Shown: positions 1-6,002, counted from the first letter of the stretch. The stretch: DNA of 6,002 nucleotides from Alcaligenaceae bacterium (GCA_029265335.1 JAJUJN010000138.1:1-6002); one strand, 5' to 3'. Numbers and translations: made by a program. Notes: generated from the letters alone by a model not told the origin.

Positions 1-386
1 AGTAGTCGCCCTTGCGAGTTGTAAGTCCAACGATGGAGCGGGCACACGATATTGCCCCCTTGGCCCAGCAGGCTGCCGTGGGAGTGGTCGACGCCGGTCA
101 CGTTGCCGGCCGTGCCGCCCAGCATCAGTGCCTGGCGGTGACGACAGACATTCGACAGCAGCTCTACGCCATTGGCGTTGCGCACCAGCACCCGCCCGTT
201 GTCTTCCTGCTGCAGCGTACGGTAGTCGCCCAACTCAGGCACGAGTTTTTCGTGGCCCTGATAGATAGCGGCTTGCTGAAAAATTCTTTGTTGTTCGCGC
301 TTGAAGCGCTCAGGATCGAAGTAAGCATCGACGGATAGCTGCGAGCGGCTCGCAGCTACGTGTGCCATGCGACCAATATCGCTCAT
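1..386 (-). CDS. Rieske-type aromatic ring-hydroxylating dioxygenase, alpha subunit (N-terminal part, cut by window edge)
   Basis: Reading the complement from the ATG at 386-384 gives 128 complete codons that continue past base 1. The N-terminus (residues 20-45, with YFDPERFKREQQRIFQ) is typical of oxygenase alpha subunits. A Rieske [2Fe-2S] motif follows: C81-R-H83 and C115-P-L-H118 followed by R-W-T-Y. In this family the two Cys and two His bind the cluster, which passes electrons to a mononuclear iron site in the C-terminal domain; that domain lies outside the window, so the substrate cannot be inferred. The distance between H83 and C115 is 31 residues, longer than the roughly 16-17 usual for Rieske oxygenases; the extra stretch is Gly-rich and contains D100-H-S-H103. 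The start is supported by GGAGGG at 391-396 on the complement, five bases before the ATG. The gene is divergent from the xseB operon. The family call is firm; the function within the family is unknown. Confidence 0.9.
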   Translation of the reverse strand, partial: MSDIGRMAHVAASRSQLSVDAYFDPERFKREQQRIFQQAAIYQGHEKLVPELGDYRTLQQEDNGRVLVRNANGVELLSNVCRHRQALMLGGTAGNVTGVDHSHGSLLGQGGNIVCPLHRWTYNSQGRL

Positions 387-390
387 GATT

Positions 391-396
391 CCCTCC
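391..396 (-). promoter_or_regulatory. Shine-Dalgarno site of the Rieske gene
   Basis: The complement reads GGAGGG here, with about five bases to the ATG at 386. It fixes the start of the oxygenase gene. A 7-bp hairpin (398-418) ends one base upstream of it in the mRNA. Confidence 0.7.
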
Positions 397-397
397 G

Positions 398-418
398 CGG
401 GCGGAAAGTGCCCGCCCG
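398..418 (-). repeat. Perfect 7-bp inverted repeat (hairpin) in the Rieske gene leader
   Basis: CGGGCGG at 398-404 pairs perfectly with CCGCCCG at 412-418 around a 7-base loop. In the minus-strand mRNA this all-G/C hairpin ends one base before the Shine-Dalgarno sequence. It has no T-tract on either side, so it is not a typical intrinsic terminator. It could affect ribosome access or mRNA stability, or be a protein-binding palindrome. The structure is visible; its role is unknown. Confidence 0.5.
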
Positions 419-644
419 GTTCATGCTCTGCTCAACTTAAAAAAGTAACCTTTTGGCAGAACTCACGCGGGCGCCAAGCGCAGACACCCGACAAACCAGA
501 ACACATACCCCAACGCGCCAGGCTGAAAACCCAGGCACCCTCTGGGGCGTAACGCATTGCCCCATAAAGCAGAACCCAACCGAACATGCCGAGGTAGGCA
601 CGAAAGAAAGCAAACCCAATATTCTAACTTGAAAACAATGGTTG

Positions 645-660
645 TGACGCTGCCGCGTCA
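645..660. repeat. Perfect 6-bp inverted repeat, first of three in tandem
   Basis: TGACGC (645-650) and GCGTCA (655-660) are exact inverted copies around the 4-base spacer TGCC. The shape could be a compact regulator half-site pair or a small hairpin. It sits about 80-100 bases upstream of the xseB -10 box. A 6-bp match in 400 bases may be chance, and there is no T-tract. Confidence 0.35.
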
Positions 661-667
661 GCGCCTT

Positions 668-698
668 CACCCGGTTCGACGTTGACCTCTGCCGGGTG
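668..698. repeat. Perfect 7-bp inverted repeat, second of three in tandem
   Basis: CACCCGG (668-674) pairs with CCGGGTG (692-698) around a 17-base loop that includes TTGACC (682-687), a -35-like hexamer with no suitable -10 box at the right distance. It is not followed by a T-tract. The function is unknown. Confidence 0.35.
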
Positions 699-700
699 TT

Positions 701-723
701 CCCCGCTTGCGCACAGAGCGGGG
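701..723. repeat. Perfect 7-bp inverted repeat, third of three in tandem
   Basis: CCCCGCT (701-707) pairs with AGCGGGG (717-723) around a 9-base loop. It ends about 19 bases before the xseB -10 box, covering the place where the -35 element would lie. A regulator bound here could control the operon, or the repeat may be incidental. There is no T-tract after it on either strand, which argues against a terminator. Confidence 0.4.
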
Positions 724-742
724 GTGGGTGCCATCGATCGCT

Positions 743-748
743 TACAAT
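743..748 (+). promoter_or_regulatory. Likely -10 box of the xseB-ispA-dxs-folE2 operon
   Basis: TACAAT matches five of six bases of the sigma-70 -10 consensus and would start transcription near base 755, giving a leader of about 34 bases before the TTG start of xseB. The -35 region (around 720-725) is G-rich and does not resemble TTGACA. The promoter is therefore either weak or helped by an activator. Confidence 0.45.
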
Positions 749-778
749 GCGAGGTTTTATCACTGCGTTTTCGAACCC

Positions 779-783
779 GGAGG
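779..783 (+). promoter_or_regulatory. Shine-Dalgarno site deciding the xseB TTG start
   Basis: GGAGG lies five bases before the TTG at 789-791. It is the only strong ribosome-binding site in this region. The in-frame upstream ATG at 747 overlaps the -10 box, so it would probably not be in the mRNA. Confidence 0.7.
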
Positions 784-788
784 TTTGT

Positions 789-1124
789 TTGACTGGCGCG
801 AAATCCCCCGGCAAGGCCACTTCACCGTCCGCCCATGAGGCCGACTTGCTCGCTGAGACGCCGCTGGCTGGTTCGGCCCAGGAACCAGGCAATCAAGACA
901 CGCCGCTCGACTTCGAGCGTGCGCTGGCCGACCTCGAAGCACTCGTGCAGCAACTCGAGTCGGGGGAGCTGTCGCTGGAGCAGGGTCTTGAGGCCTATCG
1001 CCGTGGCGTGCAATTGGTGCGTCAATGTCAGGAAAGGCTGGAGCACGTGGAACAGCAAGTGAAGGTGCTCGAAGCCGACCTGCTGCGACCGCTCGTCGAC
1101 GACGACCTTCGAGGCGATGCATGA
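789..1124 (+). CDS. xseB: Exodeoxyribonuclease VII small subunit
   Basis: A 111-residue protein, taking the TTG at 789 as start. Exonuclease VII degrades single-stranded DNA from both ends; in the enzyme several small XseB chains bind the large catalytic subunit XseA, whose gene is not in this window. The family domain starts at about residue 41 with [17 protein letters not shown], followed by the characteristic [14 protein letters not shown] (61-74) and a Glu/Gln-rich helix with VEQQVKVLE (87-95); two long amphipathic helices are expected. About 40 residues before the domain are rich in Ala, Ser, Pro and Gly and look disordered. They make the protein longer than the roughly 80 residues of E. 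coli XseB. No in-frame ATG occurs between the Shine-Dalgarno site and the domain, which supports the TTG start. The stop codon TGA overlaps the start of ispA (ATGA), implying translational coupling. It is probably the first gene of the operon. Confidence 0.93.
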   Translation: MTGAKSPGKATSPSAHEADLLAETPLAGSAQEPGNQDTPLDFERALADLEALVQQLESGELSLEQGLEAYRRGVQLVRQCQERLEHVEQQVKVLEADLLRPLVDDDLRGDA

Positions 1125-2056
1125 TGGCTATGCGGACCGGCCACGCTACTGAGGGCGTGACGCTCGACGATTGGATGCGCAGTCAGCGCCACCGCCTGGA
1201 AAGCGCGCTGGAACGTTGCCTGCCTCCTCCCGACGAACCGCCGGTGCGTTTGCACGAGGCCATGCGCTACGCCGTTTTGGGTGGTGGCAAGCGGGTTCGC
1301 GGGCTGCTGGTGTATGCCGCCGGTCAAACCGGTCAAACGAGCAGCCAGAACGTCACCGCGGCACTCGATGCCGCAGCCTGCGCGGTGGAGCTGGTGCACG
1401 CCTATTCTCTGATACACGACGACCTGCCGTGCATGGACGACGATGTACTGCGGCGCGGGCAACCCACGGTGCATGTCCGGTACGATGAGGCCAGTGCCAT
1501 GTTGGCGGGCGACGCTCTCCAGCCGCTGGCGTTCGATCTACTGGCCAGGATGCCAGTGGCGCCGGCCCTGATCATCCAGGCCACTCAAGAGTTGGCGCGA
1601 GCAATCGGCAGCCGTGGCATGGTAGGCGGGCAGGCGATCGATCTCCAGAGTGTCGGGCGCAGCCTCGATCTGGCGGAACTCGAAGCCATGCATCGGCTCA
1701 AGACAGGAGCACTGTTGCAAGCGTCGGTAGCCCTGGGAGCCATCGTGGTGGGCGCCAGCTCCGCTATGCGACGCGCGCTAGATCGTTATGCGCGCGCACT
1801 CGGCTTGGCATTTCAAGTGGTCGACGACATTCTCGACGTCACAGCCGATACCGCCACTCTGGGCAAAACGGCGGGCAAAGACGAGGCCGCACACAAGCCT
1901 ACGTATGTGAGTCTGCTCGGCCTCGAAGGCGCGCGCGAGCTCGCTCAGCAACTCAGCGCCGAGGCCCATGCGGGCCTGGCCGAAATGGGCGAAGGTTCGC
2001 GCCACGCCGAGCGTCTCGCCCAACTGGCTGATTTCGTGGTGCTGCGCCAACATTGA
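1121..2056 (+). CDS. ispA: (2E,6E)-farnesyl diphosphate synthase (polyprenyl synthetase family)
   Basis: A 311-residue cytosolic prenyltransferase, close to E. coli IspA (299). The reaction condenses dimethylallyl and then geranyl diphosphate with isopentenyl diphosphate to give farnesyl diphosphate, the precursor of ubiquinone side chains and the undecaprenyl carrier. Visible motifs are GGGKRVRG (54-61), which binds isopentenyl diphosphate; the first Asp-rich motif D100-D-L-P-C-M-D106 with RRG at 111-113; GGQAID after mid-protein; KTGALL; and the second Asp-rich motif D235-D-I-L-D239 followed by GKTAGKD. The first Asp motif has the DDx4D form and Tyr95 lies five residues before it, as in bacterial C15-type synthases. 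That favours farnesyl over longer products, although product length cannot be proved from sequence. The chosen ATG overlaps the xseB stop; GAGG at 1111-1114 is six bases upstream. A second ATG at 1124 follows directly and could also serve. dxs follows after about 41 bases. Confidence 0.94.
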   Translation: MMAMRTGHATEGVTLDDWMRSQRHRLESALERCLPPPDEPPVRLHEAMRYAVLGGGKRVRGLLVYAAGQTGQTSSQNVTAALDAAACAVELVHAYSLIHDDLPCMDDDVLRRGQPTVHVRYDEASAMLAGDALQPLAFDLLARMPVAPALIIQATQELARAIGSRGMVGGQAIDLQSVGRSLDLAELEAMHRLKTGALLQASVALGAIVVGASSAMRRALDRYARALGLAFQVVDDILDVTADTATLGKTAGKDEAAHKPTYVSLLGLEGARELAQQLSAEAHAGLAEMGEGSRHAERLAQLADFVVLRQH

Positions 2057-2071
2057 GCAGCGGCACCCTCT

Positions 2072-2076
2072 AGGAA
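2072..2076 (+). promoter_or_regulatory. Possible Shine-Dalgarno site bearing on the dxs start
   Basis: AGGAA lies six bases before an in-frame TTG (2083-2085) and 21 bases before the ATG at 2098. It favours a TTG start that adds five residues. The ATG has only a weak GGAT at 2085-2088 in front of it. Confidence 0.4.
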
Positions 2077-2097
2077 TTCATTTTGGATCAAGCGGTC

Positions 2098-4011
2098 ATG
2101 ACAACCCGGCTTCTGGAGCAGATCAATGCACCGGCCGATCTGCGCAAGCTCAGTCGCAGCCAGCTCGAAGAGTTGGCTATTGAGCTGCGTCAATTCGTGC
2201 TGCAATCCGTCTCGCGCACGGGCGGCCACCTGTCGTCCAACCTGGGCACGGTGGAACTCACCATTGCCCTGCATTATGTTTTCAACACACCTGACGATCG
2301 ACTGGTGTGGGATGTAGGCCATCAAACCTACCCCCACAAGATTCTCACGGGGCGTCGCGAAGGCATGGCCAAGTTGCGCCAGCGGGGTGGTATCTCGGGC
2401 TTTCCCCGGCGCTGTGAATCGCCTTACGACGCGTTCGGCACCGCGCATTCGTCCACGTCGATCTCGGCGGCCCTGGGCATGGCGGTAGCCTCGCGCAATA
2501 GCGGCGTCGATCGCCGGCACGTTGCCATCATCGGTGATGGCGCCATGACGGCTGGCATGGCCTTCGAGGCGATGAACAATGTGGGCGTTACTCCCGACAT
2601 CAACCTGCTGGTGATTCTCAACGACAACGATATGTCGATTTCACCACCGGTCGGGGCGCTCAACCGCTATTTGGCGCGGCTGATGTCCGGTCGCTTTTAT
2701 GCGGCGGCGCGCAACGTGGGCAAGGCGGTGCTGTCGCGTGTACCGCCCGTGCTGGAACTGGCCCGACGCTTTGAAGGGCATGCCAAAGGTATGGTGGTTC
2801 CAGCCACGCTGTTCGAAGAATTGGGTTTCAATTATTTCGGCCCGATCGACGGCCACGACCTCGATTCGCTAGTGCCCACCTTGCAGAACCTGCGTCAGCA
2901 GTCGGGGCCTTTGTTTTTGCACGTGGTCACGCGCAAAGGGCAAGGCTACAAGTTGGCCGAAGCCGACCCAGTGCTGTATCACGGCCCCGGCAAGTTCGAC
3001 CCCGAGGTGGGTATCAAGCCGGCTGCCAAGCCTGCTCAGCTTTCGTTCACTCAAGTGTTTGGCCGCTGGTTGTGCGATATGGCGGCCGCCGACTCACGAC
3101 TGGTGGGCATTACCCCAGCCATGCGCGAAGGCAGCGGCTTGGTGGAGTTCGAAAAGAAGTTTCCGCAGCGTTACTTCGACGTCGGTATTGCCGAACAGCA
3201 TGCCGTGACCTTTGCCGCAGGCCTGGCCTGCGAAGGCCAGAAACCGGTAGTAGCGATTTACAGCACGTTTCTGCAACGCGGCTACGACCAATTCATTCAC
3301 GACGTGGCCCTGCAGAATCTTGATGTCACTTTCGCGTTGGACCGGGCGGGCATCGTTGGCGCCGACGGCGCCACACATGCCGGCAATTACGACATCGCTT
3401 TTACCCGTTGCATTCCCAATTTGGTGGTGGCAACGCCGTCCGACGAAGCTGAGTGCCGGTTGCTGCTCAGCACCTGCTATCAGTATGAGGGTCCAGCCAC
3501 TGTACGTTATCCGCGCGGTGTGGGCAGCGGCGCGGTTCCCGCCGACGATCTCGCCACGGTGCCCATCGGCAAGGCGGTCGTGCGTCGCGAGTGCGCCGGC
3601 GACCCCTCTCGCAACGTGGCCTTGCTGGTGTTCGGCACCCGCTTGCCCGCTGCCCTCGAGGCCGCCGAATCGCTCGATGCCACGGTCGTCGACATGCGCT
3701 TCGTGAAACCGATCGATGTCGAACGCATTCTGCACGAGGCAGCGCGTCATGCGGGCCTGGTGACGATCGAAGAAGGTTCGGTCATGGGTGGCGCAGGCAG
3801 TGCAGTGGCTGAAGTGCTCAACGAAGCGGGCCAGAATATCGACCTGCTGCAACTAGGCTTGCCCGATGCCTTCATCGACCATGGTGATCAGGCGGGGCTC
3901 TTGGCTGAAGCCGGTCTGGATGCCGCAGGTATCGAAGCTTCGGTACGCAAGCGCTACCACGCGCTGTACGAAAGTCCAGCCGCCGTTTCGGCAAATTCCA
4001 AAGGTGAGTGA
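2098..4011 (+). CDS. dxs: 1-deoxy-D-xylulose-5-phosphate synthase
   Basis: A 637-residue thiamine-diphosphate enzyme (E. coli Dxs is 620) that joins pyruvate and glyceraldehyde 3-phosphate with loss of CO2. This is the entry step of the non-mevalonate isoprenoid pathway, and the product also feeds thiamine and pyridoxal synthesis. Key residues visible: His44 in SRTGGH (E. coli His49); the cofactor motif G146-D-G148 with N177 and M179 of LNDNDMS binding Mg-ThDP; His295 in YHGPGKFD; catalytic Glu366 in [13 protein letters not shown]; His427 in DGATHAG; and the Arg residues of VRYPRG (469-474) for the phosphate. The order is the ThDP-binding domain, the pyrimidine-binding transketolase-like domain from about residue 315, and the C-terminal transketolase domain with DMRFVKP. 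Nothing essential is missing. The ATG at 2098 is preferred because related betaproteobacterial proteins, as I recall them, begin MTT-LL; the TTG at 2083 with better ribosome-binding spacing is the alternative. The gene lies after ispA and overlaps folE2 by one base. Confidence 0.96.
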   Translation: MTTRLLEQINAPADLRKLSRSQLEELAIELRQFVLQSVSRTGGHLSSNLGTVELTIALHYVFNTPDDRLVWDVGHQTYPHKILTGRREGMAKLRQRGGISGFPRRCESPYDAFGTAHSSTSISAALGMAVASRNSGVDRRHVAIIGDGAMTAGMAFEAMNNVGVTPDINLLVILNDNDMSISPPVGALNRYLARLMSGRFYAAARNVGKAVLSRVPPVLELARRFEGHAKGMVVPATLFEELGFNYFGPIDGHDLDSLVPTLQNLRQQSGPLFLHVVTRKGQGYKLAEADPVLYHGPGKFDPEVGIKPAAKPAQLSFTQVFGRWLCDMAAADSRLVGITPAMREGSGLVEFEKKFPQRYFDVGIAEQHAVTFAAGLACEGQKPVVAIYSTFLQRGYDQFIHDVALQNLDVTFALDRAGIVGADGATHAGNYDIAFTRCIPNLVVATPSDEAECRLLLSTCYQYEGPATVRYPRGVGSGAVPADDLATVPIGKAVVRRECAGDPSRNVALLVFGTRLPAALEAAESLDATVVDMRFVKPIDVERILHEAARHAGLVTIEEGSVMGGAGSAVAEVLNEAGQNIDLLQLGLPDAFIDHGDQAGLLAEAGLDAAGIEASVRKRYHALYESPAAVSANSKGE

Positions 4012-4802
4012 TGAAGGTTTCCGTCGATGCCATGCCTGATGTTCAGGCGCGCCGCGACGACCGGCGTCTGGCGATACAACGAGTGGGTATCCGTGATGTG
4101 CGTCACCCGATGTGGGTGGCCACCGCCGACGGCCCCAAGCCCACGGTCGCGGATTGGTCGCTGGCGGTGACTTTGCCCGCGGATCAGAAGGGCACCCATA
4201 TGTCGCGCTTCATGGCCTTGCTTGAGCGCCACCGCGAAACTCCGCTCACTCTGGCTGGTTTTGGCCAGATGTCGCAAGAGATGCTGGAGCTGCTGGACGC
4301 GCACGCCGGTTCGTTGGAAGCCAGCTTTCCTTACTTTATCGCCAAGACGGCGCCTGTGTCGGGTGTGCGTAGCCTCATGGATTATCAAATGCGGTGGCGA
4401 GCCGAAGCCAGTCTGGAGGGCACAGTCCTGGAAGTGAAGCTGGTGGTGCCGGTGACCACCTTGTGCCCGTGCTCCAAATCGATTTCTGAATATGGCGCGC
4501 ACAATCAGCGATCCCACATCACCGTCACCGTGCAAGTACCGCAGGGTGAGGCGATTGATCTGGAAGCCCTGATTCGCACCGTAGAAGCACAGGCTTCGTG
4601 CGAGCTCTTTGGCTTGCTCAAGCGCACCGACGAAAAGTTCGTGACTGAACGCGCCTACGACAATCCCAAGTTTGTGGAAGACCTGGTGCGCGACGTGGCA
4701 AATGCCGTGGCCAACCACCCCGGCGTCGGCAGCTTCGTGGCCGAAGCCGAGAACTTTGAATCGATCCACAACCACTCAGCCTGGGCCGTGATCGAAGGGT
4801 AG
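4011..4802 (+). CDS. folE2: GTP cyclohydrolase I, FolE2 (type IB)
   Basis: A 263-residue enzyme of the GCYH-IB family, which converts GTP to 7,8-dihydroneopterin triphosphate, the first step of folate synthesis. It is structurally distinct from zinc-dependent FolE. The family signature is clear: [13 protein letters not shown] with Cys152, then [10 protein letters not shown] with His164, and [22 protein letters not shown] with Glu208. These correspond to the metal ligands Cys147, His159 and Glu201 of the Neisseria gonorrhoeae enzyme as I recall them. The C-terminus [11 protein letters not shown] is also typical. The ATG at 4011 shares its A with the dxs stop (TGATG); AAGG at 4001-4004 is the likely ribosome-binding site, inside dxs. 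A GTG at 4008 would add one residue. Many folE2 genes are induced by zinc shortage through Zur, but this copy has no room for its own promoter after dxs, so it is probably expressed with the isoprenoid genes. It may be the only GTP cyclohydrolase I of the organism, which the window cannot show. Confidence 0.95.
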   Translation: MKVSVDAMPDVQARRDDRRLAIQRVGIRDVRHPMWVATADGPKPTVADWSLAVTLPADQKGTHMSRFMALLERHRETPLTLAGFGQMSQEMLELLDAHAGSLEASFPYFIAKTAPVSGVRSLMDYQMRWRAEASLEGTVLEVKLVVPVTTLCPCSKSISEYGAHNQRSHITVTVQVPQGEAIDLEALIRTVEAQASCELFGLLKRTDEKFVTERAYDNPKFVEDLVRDVANAVANHPGVGSFVAEAENFESIHNHSAWAVIEG

Positions 4803-4856
4803 GGCAGGGGGCTCTGGTTTGCGGCCCAGGATAAGCGCTCGTGACGCGTCGTAGCT

Positions 4857-4878
4857 ACCGAGTTAGCCGATCCTCGGT
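4857..4878. terminator. Possible weak bidirectional terminator hairpin between folE2 and yajQ
   Basis: ACCGAG (4857-4862) pairs with CTCGGT (4873-4878) around a 10-base loop in the gap between the convergent genes folE2 and yajQ, touching the yajQ stop codon. No T-tract follows on either strand, so it is a poor intrinsic terminator. The position is right but the structure is weak; ending of transcription by Rho is as likely. Confidence 0.25.
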
Positions 4879-5363
4879 CAATCGCGGAAGTTTTCGAAGG
4901 TCAGAGGAAGGTCGGTCATGCTTTTGCGAAGCATGGCGATGACGCTCTGGAGGTCGTCGCGTTTGGCACCCTGCACACGCACGGCGTCGCCCTGAATGCT
5001 GGCCTGCACTTTCAGCTTGCTCTGCTTGACCTGCTGGACGATCTTCTTGGCGCTGTCGGCCGGAATGCCGTGACGCACGGTGAGCTCCTGCTTGACCTTA
5101 TCGCCGCCGATCTTTTCGATCTTGCCATGCTCAAGAAAACGGACATCGACATCGCGCCGCGCCATGCGGTTCAGAAGGACATCCAGAACCTGGTTGAGTT
5201 GGAATTCGCTATCGGCATACACGGTAAGCAGCTTGTCGGTCTGTTCCACTCGCGCATCGCTGCCCTTGAAGTCGAAACGATTGCCGATTTCTTTGTTGGC
5301 CTGATCCACGGCATTGCGCAGTTCCACGGCGTTCGGCTTGCAAACTGCATCGAATGAAGGCAT
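4878..5363 (-). CDS. yajQ: YajQ-family cyclic-di-GMP/nucleotide-binding protein
   Basis: A 161-residue cytosolic protein, near-identical in length to E. coli YajQ (163). The family N-terminus MPSFDAV is present, followed by [13 protein letters not shown] (23-35), a mid-region with [19 protein letters not shown], and the C-terminal [24 protein letters not shown] and [10 protein letters not shown]. YajQ has two ferredoxin-like domains and binds nucleotides; a Xanthomonas relative binds cyclic di-GMP and acts with a LysR-type regulator. The exact role here is unknown. The start at 5363 was chosen because the family begins at this Met and GGGAG (5369-5373, complement) lies five bases upstream; the open frame continues to about 5798 but that part is the antisense of murB. 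Divergent from murB with only 48 bases between, and convergent with folE2. Confidence 0.93.
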   Translation of the reverse strand: MPSFDAVCKPNAVELRNAVDQANKEIGNRFDFKGSDARVEQTDKLLTVYADSEFQLNQVLDVLLNRMARRDVDVRFLEHGKIEKIGGDKVKQELTVRHGIPADSAKKIVQQVKQSKLKVQASIQGDAVRVQGAKRDDLQSVIAMLRKSMTDLPLTFENFRD

Positions 5364-5396
5364 GAAGACTCCCTGAACAATGAAGCCGCGGCAGTA

Positions 5397-5405
5397 TGAC
5401 ATAAT
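5397..5405 (+). promoter_or_regulatory. Extended -10 promoter of murB, apparently giving a leaderless mRNA
   Basis: TGA followed by CATAAT (5400-5405) fits the extended -10 pattern TGnTATAAT with one mismatch. Counting the last T as -7 puts +1 at 5412, the G of the murB GTG start. No -35 box is seen at the usual distance, which extended -10 promoters tolerate. There is no Shine-Dalgarno sequence before the GTG. Confidence 0.5.
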
Positions 5406-5411
5406 TCGCCG

Positions 5412-6002
5412 GTGTCTACTTTTCTGCCCTTTGTCGAGGTCACCATAGACCTCCAGCCATTCAACACCTTGGCGCTGCCTTCGCGCGCGCCCGAGTTGCT
5501 CACCTTGCGCAGCCTGGCCGATGTGGAAGAGGCCCACGCAGCCAAGGCCGCCTCGGCGCGTGCCCATGTGTTGGGCGGTGGCAGCAACCTGGTGCTGGCG
5601 CCAGAGCTCCAGAATCCCGTATGGCGCATGGCCATCCCCGGTATCCAACTGGTGGCCGCAACCGATAGCCACTGGGTGATCAAAGCTGGGGCCGGCGAAC
5701 GTTGGCACACCCTGGTGGAGCACAGTGTTCGAGAAGGTTGGGGCGGGCTGGAAAATCTGGCGCTCATTCCGGGCACGGTCGGTGCCGCACCGGTGCAAAA
5801 CATCGGGGCTTACGGGGTGGAGCTGGCCGAATTCGTGGCTGAGGTGCTGGCATTTGATCGCGAGGAGGGCAGGTGGCGCACCTTCGGTATCGACGAGTGC
5901 GAGTTCGCCTATCGCGACAGCATCTTCAAGCGAACCCCCGGGCGTTGGATTATCGCCGAGCTCACCTTGCTGCTGCCGCGCCTGTGGCGCGCCCGGCTGG
6001 AT
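5412..6002 (+). CDS. murB: UDP-N-acetylenolpyruvoylglucosamine reductase (N-terminal part, cut by window edge)
   Basis: 197 codons are open to the right edge with no stop. MurB is the cytosolic flavoenzyme that uses NADPH to reduce UDP-GlcNAc-enolpyruvate to UDP-MurNAc in peptidoglycan synthesis. Family features in order: [12 protein letters not shown] (15-26), corresponding to the conserved NTF segment; the FAD-binding GGGSNLVLA (55-63); [12 protein letters not shown] (92-103); [24 protein letters not shown] (114-137, key Pro120-Gly-Thr-Val-Gly and Gln129-Asn-Ile-Gly); and [11 protein letters not shown] (163-173), whose Arg168 should match the substrate-binding Arg159 of E. coli. The catalytic Ser and Glu of the C-terminal domain lie beyond the window. 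The layout suggests a type I (E. coli-like) enzyme. The GTG at 5412 is the first possible start after the in-frame TGA at 5397-5399, and no other ATG, GTG or TTG precedes the conserved NT motif. Confidence 0.93.
   Translation, partial: MSTFLPFVEVTIDLQPFNTLALPSRAPELLTLRSLADVEEAHAAKAASARAHVLGGGSNLVLAPELQNPVWRMAIPGIQLVAATDSHWVIKAGAGERWHTLVEHSVREGWGGLENLALIPGTVGAAPVQNIGAYGVELAEFVAEVLAFDREEGRWRTFGIDECEFAYRDSIFKRTPGRWIIAELTLLLPRLWRARLD

Larger units (their letters stand above)
387..788. other. Divergent intergenic control region between the Rieske gene and xseB
   Basis: About 400 bases without a credible gene. Open frames cross it on both strands (for example 437-892 on the minus strand) but have no family-like sequence and no supported start. 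The stretch at about 430-640 is visibly poorer in GC than the coding regions. It holds the Shine-Dalgarno site of the Rieske gene, four perfect inverted repeats (398-418, 645-660, 668-698, 701-723) and a -10 box for xseB at 743-748. For the Rieske gene the best promoter fragment I see is a -10-like TAGAAT on the complement of 621-626, with no convincing -35 box. That would imply a 5' leader of more than 200 bases for the oxygenase mRNA. Confidence 0.75.

Noticed and set aside
12..338. Plus-strand open frame of 108 codons
   Set aside because: It is the antisense shadow of the Rieske oxygenase gene, whose C-x-H and C-x2-H motif is clear on the other strand.
526..546. Terminator-like hairpin on the minus strand (CTGGG stem followed by TTTT)
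   Set aside because: The stem is only 5 bp with a 7-base loop and the T-run is four bases, so it could easily be chance. No minus-strand gene ends there; it would only act as an attenuator in the Rieske leader, for which there is no other evidence.
682..710. TTGACC at 682-687 as a -35 box for xseB
   Set aside because: At a 17-base spacing the -10 position reads GCTTGC, and the good -10 box at 743 is 55 bases away, so the hexamers do not form a promoter.
437..892. Minus-strand open frame of 151 codons spanning the intergenic region and the start of xseB
   Set aside because: It overlaps xseB antisense, has no supported ribosome-binding site at its start, and its Cys- and Val-rich sequence resembles no family I know. 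It is best explained as a chance frame in GC-rich DNA.
3094..3852. Long minus-strand open frame of 252 codons inside dxs
   Set aside because: It is an antisense frame of a fully intact dxs with all catalytic residues. Long antisense frames are common in GC-rich genes, and the sequence resembles no known family.
4807..4829. Hairpins in the gap after folE2 (GGGC/GCCC or CTGG/CCAG)
   Set aside because: The stems are only 4 bp with loops of 8-11 bases and no T-tract, which is too weak to call.
5364..5798. N-terminal extension of yajQ upstream of the Met at 5363
   Set aside because: The YajQ family begins at MPSF, a ribosome-binding site precedes that ATG, and the upstream stretch is the antisense of murB.

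Overview
The window looks like ordinary core chromosome of a betaproteobacterium, most likely of the family Alcaligenaceae (Bordetella, Achromobacter, Pusillimonas or similar). The grounds are the GC-rich coding sequence, the run xseB-ispA-dxs-folE2 next to a divergent Rieske oxygenase gene, and protein sequences that resemble what I remember of Bordetella homologues. No database search was made, so the genus is an inference. There are no tRNA or rRNA genes, insertion sequences, CRISPR arrays or signs of recent transfer.

Layout, left to right. (1) 1-386, minus strand: the first 128 codons of a Rieske-type aromatic-ring-hydroxylating oxygenase alpha subunit, cut by the window edge. (2) 387-788: a gene-free divergent control region of about 400 bases with several perfect GC-rich inverted repeats and a good -10 box for the plus-strand operon. 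(3) 789-4802, plus strand: a tight four-gene unit. xseB (exonuclease VII small subunit, TTG start) overlaps ispA (farnesyl diphosphate synthase). Then come dxs (1-deoxyxylulose-5-phosphate synthase) and, overlapping its stop codon by one base, folE2 (GTP cyclohydrolase of the IB type). (4) 4803-4877: a short gap between convergent genes with a weak hairpin. (5) 4878-5363, minus strand: yajQ, a small nucleotide-binding protein. (6) 5364-5411: a 48-base divergent promoter region. (7) 5412-6002, plus strand: the N-terminal 197 codons of murB (UDP-N-acetylenolpyruvoylglucosamine reductase), running off the right edge.

How the genes fit together: dxs makes the first metabolite of the non-mevalonate isoprenoid pathway and ispA makes the C15 prenyl diphosphate near its end, so one transcript feeds quinone and undecaprenyl carrier synthesis from both ends. 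folE2 opens folate synthesis, and murB works in peptidoglycan precursor synthesis. xseB is a DNA-repair subunit that commonly sits before ispA in proteobacteria.

I found no convincing undescribed system. The points most worth a second look are the leaderless layout of murB (extended -10 box placing +1 exactly on the GTG start), an unusually long loop between the two halves of the Rieske cluster motif, and the inverted repeats in the 400-base control region.
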